Source of the DNA: Pseudomonadales bacterium
Lineage (GTDB): Bacteria > Pseudomonadota > Gammaproteobacteria > Pseudomonadales > IMCC2047
Length of the DNA: 10,573 nucleotides
Assembly: GCA_021736745.1 (NCBI GenBank)
Contig: JAIPFG010000081.1
Location: forward strand, 1 to 10,573
Reading direction: 5' to 3'
Both the position numbers and the translations under genes were made by a program. Position 1 is the stretch's first letter; every line of letters starts with the position of its first letter. This document shows positions 5,765-10,573 of this stretch, in pieces. A model generated the notes under the pieces. The model was not told where the DNA came from. It saw only the letters and a program-made list of their open reading frames with translations, and did no database searches.

Positions 5765-7716
5765 CAATGCAAATATCTGCAATTTCCCTGTATGGTAAAA
5801 ATGGTGAACGCAGAGATGTCGAATTTAATATTGGCAAAGTTAATGTCATTACTGGCGCATCAAAGAAGGGCAAGAGCTCACTACTTGATATTGTCGAATA
5901 TTGTCTTGGTTCTAGTGAATGTAATGTTGCTGTGGGCCATATAAAAAAGACAGTAGATTGGTATGCGGTTTTGTTACAGTTTGCAGACACCCAAGTATTT
6001 ATAGCTAGAGCAGCACCATTGCCTGGCGTTAAATCAAATAGCACATCCCATTTGCTTGTTGAAAAAGAAATTACGATACCGAATAAAGATGAGTTAGAGG
6101 CAAGTACTAATATAGACAGTGTTATGGCATTTTTAACAAGTAAATTAGGTGTGCCAGAACAAATAACTGAAGTGCCACTTGATCAAACAAGGTCTGAGAT
6201 AAGTATAAGTTTTAAGCATTCAAAATATTATTTATTTCAAGGGCAAGACGAAATCGCTGCCAAAAAGTTTCTATTCCACAGACAAGCAGAGCCGCATATC
6301 CCTCAGGCGATTAAGGACACTATGCCGTACTTTCTAGGTGCTGCAGAAGATGACCGATTGTCAGATATACAGAAACTTAGGTCGTTAAAACAAGATCGAA
6401 CTAGATTGTATAAGAAATTAAATGAGATTGAATCGCTGAAAGGGGAGGGCCTAGAAAAAGGATATTCACTTCTTGCTGAAGCAGCGGAAGTAGGATTATA
6501 CAGGGGTAGTAATTTGGTTCCATCCGAAGAAGAACTGCTCGATATATTTAAGAAGCTTTCGAGGTGGGCCCCTCACGCTGATAATGTAGAAGATCAAATA
6601 GATGATCCATTGTCAAAGCTTGAGCAGGAATACAGGGGGCTAAATGAGAAAAAACAGAATATTCGAGTAAAGCTAAGAGAAGCGAAAGAATATGTTGGAA
6701 CAGAAGATCACTTCGAAGATGCAGTAAAGATTCAAGAGCTAAGGTTACAATCCATTGGTCTATTTAAGAAATATGCCGCGGATGATGGCGTGTGCCCTGT
6801 TTGTAATAGTGTGCATGAGGGTCCTACAAGAATTGAACGTATTATAACAAATTCATTACAGAGCCTGGATAAAAAGCTAGAAGGTGTAGAGAGAAGTAGG
6901 CCTAGACTTACTACATATATAAGCACACTTGAAGATGAACAAAAGAAATTGGCTGTTAAGATTAAATCAACGAGAAACTCCATTGAAAGTATTCGAAGCG
7001 AAAGTATTGAACTATCTAGAGAAGCAGATGAAGATTTAAGGAAAGCACATGTGGCGGGCCGCATATCGCTATATATTGATAGCATAAATTGGCAGGAAGA
7101 TACACGACCAATTGAACAAAAAATTAAATTGTTAGAACCGCAAATTATTGAATTGGAAGAAAAACTAGATCCAGAAGCTTTGAAAGAGCGTCTAGATACG
7201 CAATTAAGTTGTATTGCAGAAGATATGACGGAATGGGCTAGGGAACTTAAGCTAGAGCACAGTGAATATAGAATAAGAGTGGACCACAATAAATTGACTG
7301 TGGTAGCAGAAACACCTCATGGCCTTATACCATTAAATAACATGGGTAGCGGAGAAAACTGGGTTGGATATCACCTGGTGGCATATCTTGCATTTGCAAA
7401 ATGGTTTATTGAACAAAATAGACCTGTTGGTAGGTTTATATTCTTGGATCAACCAACACAAGTTTATTTTCCTGCGGATATAGCAATTACCGGTAGTTTA
7501 GATGAAATACAAAAAGACGAAGATAGGCAAGCAGTAAAATCAATGTTCCAATGGATATTTAAAGTTGTTGAAGAATTGTCGCCAAATTTGCAGGTGATAA
7601 TTACAGACCATGCAGATATTGATGAAGAATGGTTCCAGGACGCTGTCCGAGATGTTAAATGGCGTGGAGATGATGCACTAATACCAGGTCATTGGTATGC
7701 AGAATTAGAACAATAG
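5761..7716 (+). CDS. DUF3732 ABC ATPase of the ABC-three-component system
   Basis: This 651-residue SMC/Rad50-like ATPase has split ABC halves joined by a coiled coil. The N-terminal half has 'ISLYGKNGERRDVEF' and a Walker A loop GASKKGKSS at residues 32-40. The middle (about 190-510) is rich in Glu, Lys, Leu and Arg with helical periodicity and carries a CPVC motif at 345-348, placed like the zinc hook of Rad50. The C-terminal half has a signature-like NMGSGEN at 527-533, Walker B RFIFLDQP with D563 and Q564, and an H-loop histidine at 617 (IITDHAD). Walker B has Gln where most ABC ATPases have the catalytic Glu; as I recall this is typical of DUF3732 rather than a local mutation. It is the ATPase of the three-gene system started at 4059 and probably controls the nuclease effector by sensing DNA or nucleoprotein. 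ATG 5761 gives the 4-base overlap; ATG 5767 is an alternative start just before 'QISAISLYG'. Confidence 0.92.
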   Translation: MTMQISAISLYGKNGERRDVEFNIGKVNVITGASKKGKSSLLDIVEYCLGSSECNVAVGHIKKTVDWYAVLLQFADTQVFIARAAPLPGVKSNSTSHLLVEKEITIPNKDELEASTNIDSVMAFLTSKLGVPEQITEVPLDQTRSEISISFKHSKYYLFQGQDEIAAKKFLFHRQAEPHIPQAIKDTMPYFLGAAEDDRLSDIQKLRSLKQDRTRLYKKLNEIESLKGEGLEKGYSLLAEAAEVGLYRGSNLVPSEEELLDIFKKLSRWAPHADNVEDQIDDPLSKLEQEYRGLNEKKQNIRVKLREAKEYVGTEDHFEDAVKIQELRLQSIGLFKKYAADDGVCPVCNSVHEGPTRIERIITNSLQSLDKKLEGVERSRPRLTTYISTLEDEQKKLAVKIKSTRNSIESIRSESIELSREADEDLRKAHVAGRISLYIDSINWQEDTRPIEQKIKLLEPQIIELEEKLDPEALKERLDTQLSCIAEDMTEWARELKLEHSEYRIRVDHNKLTVVAETPHGLIPLNNMGSGENWVGYHLVAYLAFAKWFIEQNRPVGRFIFLDQPTQVYFPADIAITGSLDEIQKDEDRQAVKSMFQWIFKVVEELSPNLQVIITDHADIDEEWFQDAVRDVKWRGDDALIPGHWYAELEQ

Positions 7717-7758
7717 AATATTTAAGTGTTGAAATATTAATAGGCGAAATAAATATAA
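7717..7758 (+). other. Short AT-rich gap between the ABC-3C genes and hsdM
   Basis: This is the only non-overlapping junction in the operon. It holds a 7-bp inverted repeat, aatattt at 7717-7723 with aaatatt at 7732-7738, too AT-rich and without a U-tract to be a convincing terminator. No strong Shine-Dalgarno precedes hsdM; the nearest is TAGG at 7741-7744, rather far from the ATG. Confidence 0.5.
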
Positions 7759-9276
7759 ATGAGTGCATCAGAAATAGTAAACAAAGTCTGGAATTACGCC
7801 CACGTCTTACGTGACGACGGTGTGGGATATGGGGATTATGTTGAGCAGATTACCTATTTAATCTTCCTCAAAATGGCCGATGAGCGGGATAAGGCCGGTA
7901 TTTTATTTTCAAATGATTCCGAACCCTCACCTCAATCCTCTCCCGGAGGGAGAGGAAGCAATGGTGTGCCCAGGGAATTCGCCTGGGCAAACTTAGTTAA
8001 ACAAGACGGCGATGATTTAGAACTGCAATACCGCCACACCCTGGAAAATCTTGGCAAACAAGGCGGTATGTTAGGCACCATCTTCCGCAAGGCGCAAAAC
8101 AAGATCCAGGACCCCGCCAAGCTGGAACGTTTGATCAAGATGATCGACAAGGAGCAGTGGTCTACCTTACCGGCGGATGTGAAAGGCGATATCTACGAAG
8201 GTTTGTTGGAACGCAATGCGCAGGATGTGAAAGGCGGTGCCGGGCAATACTTTACCCCGCGCCCGTTAATCCAGGCGATGGTGGAAGTGATGCAACCCAA
8301 GCCCACCGACACCGTGGCTGATCCCGCCTGTGGTACCGGCGGCTTTTTATTGGCCGCCCATGATTACATGGCACCACAGGCCAGCTCCAAAAAAGAACAA
8401 CGTCATCTCAAAGTACACGCCTTACGCGGTAACGATATTGTCGATAGCGTGGTGCGCTTATGTGCCATGAACTTATACCTGCACGGTATTGGTGGTGACG
8501 AATGCCCGATTACCGCCAATGATGCCCTGGCCAAAGAAGTGGGGGATGACCGTGTCGATATGGTCCTGGCCAATCCGCCCTTTGGTAAAAAGAGCTCCAT
8601 TACCGTCATCAACGAAAAGAGCGGTAAAAAAGAACAGGAAAAGCTGGTCTATGAGCGCGAAGACTTTTGGGCCACCACCTCCAACAAACAGCTCAACTTC
8701 GTGCAACACATCGCCAACATGCTCAAGATTGACGGCAAAGCCGCCGTGGTGGTGCCCGATAACGTCCTCTTCGAAGGCGGCGCCGGTGAAACCGTGCGCA
8801 AAAACCTGCTCGAACGCACCGACCTCCACACCTTACTGCGCCTGCCCACCGGCATCTTCTACGCCCAGGGCGTCAAGGCCAACGTCATCTTCTTCGACGC
8901 CAAACCCGCCTCTAAAACCGCCTGGACCAAAAAACTCTGGATCTATGATTTTCGCACCAACGTGCACATGACGCTGAAGACCAAGCGGTTGGTGAAGAGT
9001 GATTTTGATGAATTCATCCAATGCTATAAAGCCGAAGACCGCAGCAAACGTAAAGAGTCTGATGATATTCCACGCTGGAAGTCATTCACCTACGACGAGC
9101 TGATTGCCCGCGACAAAACCAACTTAGACATATTCTGGATGAAAGATGATTCATTGGAAGATACCGACAATCTACCCGCGCCAGCTGTACTTGCAGCAGA
9201 AATCGTTGAGCAATTAGAAGCTGCGCTTGAAGAGTTTCGAAGTGTGGAAGCGGTTTTGGACATGGGAGAAAGTTAG
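7759..9276 (+). CDS. hsdM: Type I restriction-modification methyltransferase subunit (HsdM)
   Basis: The 505-residue N6-adenine methyltransferase subunit begins with the HsdM N-terminal helical domain ('IVNKVWNYAHVLRDDGVGYGDYVEQ', about residues 5-140). The N6_Mtase domain follows, with the SAM-binding motif DPACGTGGFL at 188-197 and the catalytic motif NPPF at 272-275. Together with HsdS it methylates adenines in the target and protects host DNA; with HsdR it forms the restriction complex. ATG 7759 is chosen because the family N-terminus starts right there, although the ribosome binding site is weak. Residues 55-70 (EPSPQSSPGGRGSNGV) are not expected in the family and coincide with a palindromic repeat element read in frame; they fall in a loop between N-terminal helices, where tolerance is plausible. 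The first ~100 bases are more AT-rich than the rest. M is last in the operon, separated from S by the ABC-3C genes. Confidence 0.95.
   Translation: MSASEIVNKVWNYAHVLRDDGVGYGDYVEQITYLIFLKMADERDKAGILFSNDSEPSPQSSPGGRGSNGVPREFAWANLVKQDGDDLELQYRHTLENLGKQGGMLGTIFRKAQNKIQDPAKLERLIKMIDKEQWSTLPADVKGDIYEGLLERNAQDVKGGAGQYFTPRPLIQAMVEVMQPKPTDTVADPACGTGGFLLAAHDYMAPQASSKKEQRHLKVHALRGNDIVDSVVRLCAMNLYLHGIGGDECPITANDALAKEVGDDRVDMVLANPPFGKKSSITVINEKSGKKEQEKLVYEREDFWATTSNKQLNFVQHIANMLKIDGKAAVVVPDNVLFEGGAGETVRKNLLERTDLHTLLRLPTGIFYAQGVKANVIFFDAKPASKTAWTKKLWIYDFRTNVHMTLKTKRLVKSDFDEFIQCYKAEDRSKRKESDDIPRWKSFTYDELIARDKTNLDIFWMKDDSLEDTDNLPAPAVLAAEIVEQLEAALEEFRSVEAVLDMGES
7924..7955. repeat. Palindromic dispersed-repeat element inserted in frame in hsdM
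   Basis: The element reads ccctcacctcaat followed by a perfect 8-bp stem, CCTCTCCC (7937-7944) and GGGAGAGG (7948-7955), around a GGA loop. In this frame it encodes PSPQSSPGGRG. Elements of this kind (ctcacc... then a ctctccc/gggagag stem) are known to me as abundant intergenic repeats in several proteobacterial genomes, and peptides such as PSPQPSPGGRG turn up in spurious or interrupted proteins there. The exact ends are uncertain; only one copy lies in this window. Confidence 0.75.
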
Positions 9277-9337
9277 TTGCAATACCGCAGGGAAGTTTGA
9301 GAATCGGAGAGCCCCGAGGATACTGAAGAGTATATCG

Positions 9338-9565
9338 ATGGATTCGGAAGAACTACTGGAGGAGCTGATATTTAAAGATGTATCCATTCTCAATAGTAAT
9401 GGGTTGTTAATTGGCCGACAGGTCTATACTGATTTCAGCAAGCCGCTGGACTTGTTGTCAAAAGGTGCATCGGGGTCAGTGATTGATCTTGAGTTGAAAA
9501 AGCATAAAACGCCGTACGATTTTTTAGACCGGAAATGCAGTATGCAGGCACTTGCCAAACTATAG
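9338..9565 (+). pseudogene. Remnant of a DUF91/NucS-like PD-(D/E)xK nuclease
   Basis: From the ATG at 9338 the frame encodes 75 residues: 'MDSEELLEELIFKDVSILN', then 'GLLIGRQVYTDFSKPLDLLS', then 'VIDLELKKHKTP'. This is the core of a PD-(D/E)xK nuclease of the DUF91/NucS-like type, where the usual pattern is IGRQV-T-D-x-G-x-x-IDLL, then an hxhhELK strand and TPR. D38, E52 and K54 are the expected metal-binding and catalytic residues and are all present. The family continues with a Q-x-x-DYASWV helix and a longer tail; here the frame drifts after 'TPYDFL' and stops at 9565. Family-like residues ('RRAPRILKSIS') also precede the ATG in the same frame, which is open back to 9227 inside hsdM, so the N-terminus looks lost too. 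I read it as a fragment. A short functional protein is possible but unlikely. Confidence 0.6.
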
Positions 9566-9573
9566 ACGGATAA

Positions 9574-9693
9574 TGTGGACTACTCTTTGTCTGTGTGTGG
9601 TGGATCAAGCCTGTCTCAGAATACGAGGTGGTAAACGAGGTGGGGCTTTTCGGTAATCAAAACACTATCGCTCTTCCGCGTGCTGAAAAGTGA
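9574..9693 (+). pseudogene. Short coding-like remnant in another frame
   Basis: Between a TAA at 9571 and a TGA at 9691 this frame encodes 39 residues including 'WWIKPVSEYEVVNEVGLFGNQNTIALPR'. The segment has a protein-like composition and no usable start. It lies in a different frame from the nuclease fragment ending at 9565, so it may be the frameshifted far end of the same or a neighbouring dead gene. I do not recognise it with certainty. Confidence 0.25.
9623..9643 (+). repeat. Short tandem repeat acgaggtgg x2
   Basis: The 9-mer acgaggtgg occurs at 9623-9631 and 9635-9643, a 12-base period, inside the degraded stretch after hsdM. It also corresponds to two similar EV-containing codon groups (YEVVNEV) of the remnant frame, so it need not be a binding site. 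Confidence 0.4.
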
Positions 9694-9736
9694 CCGCATA
9701 GGGTGAAAAGGTTGCAAACTATTTGGAAAATTTGAT

Positions 9737-9741
9737 GAGGA
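9737..9741 (+). promoter_or_regulatory. Ribosome binding site for the NERD gene
   Basis: GAGGA at 9737-9741 lies 6 bases before the ATG at 9748 and 9 bases before the ATG at 9751. It is the best Shine-Dalgarno match in the right part of the window. It supports independent translation of the NERD gene. Confidence 0.65.
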
Positions 9742-9747
9742 AACTTA

Positions 9748-10573
9748 ATGATGAATGGAATCGCAGGGCTAATATTTTCTATTTCAGGTTCGATCGTGTT
9801 GGTGGCTACAATACTTTGGGTTATAAATCGTGCTCGAAAGAAAAACAAATATTCACCTTTTACCGAAAAGTTATTACGCTCCCCAGGTTATTCGCTGGGT
9901 AAAGAAGTCGACGAACTAAGTAATGATCTGACTCCCCATTTAGTCATGCTGGCTATCTTACCACTATACTATTTCCTTATTTGGCCTCAGATGAAAGCTA
10001 ACTCTTTAATCGCCATCGCGGTGATTTTTATAGGGTATTTCGTGTTGAGCATTAAAAAGATCATAAGTTGGTTTAATCGAATGCTCAATTTGCGCCTTGC
10101 TTTGGATGGTGAGGTTTACACAGGACAGGAGTTGAATTTCTTGATGCGAGAAGGGGCTTATGTTTACCACGATATTCCATATCAGTATGGCAATATTGAT
10201 CACATCATTGTATCGACGGGTGGTGTGTTTACCGTAGAGACCAAGGCTGTTAGAAAACCCGGTGATGCGGAGGGTAAACGGCAAAGCGATGTGGTCTATA
10301 AGGAGGATAAACTTTTTTTCCCCCAGTTTGTCACCGATGGGCCACTAAAACAGGCTCAACGTCATGCAGATTACGTACACAAATTTCTTAAAGAGAAAAC
10401 CGGGTATGAGGTGCTGGTAACCCCCGTGATAGCGATTCCTGGGTGGTTTGTTCGTCGCCAAACAAAAAATGATTTGTTAGTGATTAATCCTAAGCGTGGT
10501 AAAGCATTACGCAGTTTCGTGTCGCGACCGATTATTGCGAGTGAAAGGGTGGCAATCTTAGCCAACCAAATCG
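9748..10573 (+). CDS. Membrane-anchored NERD-domain protein, 5' part
   Basis: The frame is open from ATG 9748 (or 9751) to the window end, giving about 275 residues with no stop, so the C-terminus is missing. The protein starts with a hydrophobic segment at about 5-26 followed by basic RKKNK. Two more hydrophobic segments lie at about 65-80 and 86-102, suggesting an N-terminal membrane anchor with the rest cytoplasmic. A NERD domain (nuclease-related, PD-(D/E)xK-like fold) follows from about 120: 'DGEVYTGQELNFLMREGAYVYHDIPY', 'NIDHIIVSTGGVFTVETKAV'. D151, E164 and K166 are the likely active-site set. Later it has 'GPLKQAQRHADYVHKFL' and 'VTPVIAIPGWF', common in NERD proteins. The role is probably DNA processing or defence; the substrate is unknown. 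It is separated from hsdM by the degraded stretch and has its own ribosome binding site, so it is not clearly part of the restriction operon. Confidence 0.88.
   Translation, partial: MMNGIAGLIFSISGSIVLVATILWVINRARKKNKYSPFTEKLLRSPGYSLGKEVDELSNDLTPHLVMLAILPLYYFLIWPQMKANSLIAIAVIFIGYFVLSIKKIISWFNRMLNLRLALDGEVYTGQELNFLMREGAYVYHDIPYQYGNIDHIIVSTGGVFTVETKAVRKPGDAEGKRQSDVVYKEDKLFFPQFVTDGPLKQAQRHADYVHKFLKEKTGYEVLVTPVIAIPGWFVRRQTKNDLLVINPKRGKALRSFVSRPIIASERVAILANQI

Noticed and set aside
6732..7289. 185-codon open frame on the - strand opposite the DUF3732 gene
   Set aside because: Ser/Leu-rich translation antisense to the Glu/Lys-rich coiled coil, a common artefact.
7717..7738. AT-rich inverted repeat after the DUF3732 gene as a rho-independent terminator
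   Set aside because: The stem has no G or C pairs and no T-run follows it.
7729..7759. Promoter for hsdM made of TTGAAA and TATAAA
   Set aside because: Spacing is about 19 bases and the -10 box would touch the start codon, so the transcript would begin inside the gene.
8473..8971. Open frames on both strands overlapping hsdM (- strand 8473-8829, + strand 8489-8971)
   Set aside because: They lie over the conserved methyltransferase core, and the + strand one is Pro/Ser/Thr-rich junk; the hsdM frame carries the NPPF motif.
9227..9337. TTG at 9227 as start of the nuclease fragment gene
   Set aside because: It would overlap the last 50 bases of hsdM in another frame without a ribosome binding site; the encoded leader (KSFEVWKRFW...) is not family-like.
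9566..9747. Insertion sequence or attachment site in the gap after hsdM
   Set aside because: I looked for terminal inverted repeats, target duplications and transposase motifs and found none I could support.
1..10573. CRISPR array, tRNA or rRNA
   Set aside because: No regularly spaced repeats and no recognisable tRNA or rRNA sequence on either strand.

Overview
The window is a defence-gene region from a proteobacterium, most likely a gammaproteobacterium. This is inferred from codon style, close-packed gene order and a palindromic dispersed repeat; no rRNA or housekeeping marker is present to fix the taxon. Every gene I can support is on the + strand. The core is a type I restriction-modification operon of EcoEI-like (type IB) character. 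Its subunits are split apart by two sets of accessory genes, in the order hsdR (3' part) - rhuM/fic - second copy of the hsdR 3' end - hsdS - three-gene ABC-three-component (ABC-3C) system - hsdM. After hsdM comes a degraded stretch with the remnant of a PD-(D/E)xK nuclease gene, then the first ~275 codons of a membrane-anchored NERD-domain protein that runs off the right edge.

Bases 1-2818: the HsdR helicase motifs V and VI and the C-terminal assembly domain are followed, with a 4-base overlap, by a RhuM-Fic protein that has a complete Fic motif. That gene is followed, with a 1-base overlap, by a free-standing 135-residue open reading frame that repeats the last 129 residues of HsdR. The two copies form a direct repeat of about 390 bp with a constant offset of 1366 bases and no indel, so the fic gene sits between duplicated hsdR ends. 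Crossing over between the copies would restore a plain hsdR-hsdS junction.

Bases 2815-7716: hsdS has two target recognition domains and two conserved spacers. It overlaps by 4 bases the first gene of an ABC-3C system: an effector with a Cap4/DUF4297-like nuclease-type N-terminus and an ABC-3C-type C-terminus, then a small middle component, then a DUF3732 ABC ATPase with a CxxC hook. All junctions from hsdR to the ATPase gene overlap by 1 or 4 bases, which suggests one translationally coupled transcript. Base composition shifts from C-rich, GC-balanced hsdR to AT-rich from about the middle of hsdS through the ABC-3C genes, and back again inside hsdM. This suggests that the hsdS distal half plus the ABC-3C genes arrived as one block.

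Bases 7759-9276: hsdM, with a short palindromic repeat element read through in frame near its N-terminus. Bases 9277-9747 hold no intact gene that I trust: there is a fragment of a DUF91/NucS-like nuclease and a second short remnant in another frame. Bases 9748 to the end encode the NERD protein.

Taken together, the modification and restriction subunits would act on unmodified DNA. The ABC-3C ATPase would act as a sensor or regulator of its nuclease effector. The Fic protein and the orphan HsdR tail may tune, or depend on, the restriction complex. The molecular parts are read from sequence; the cooperation between them is inference.
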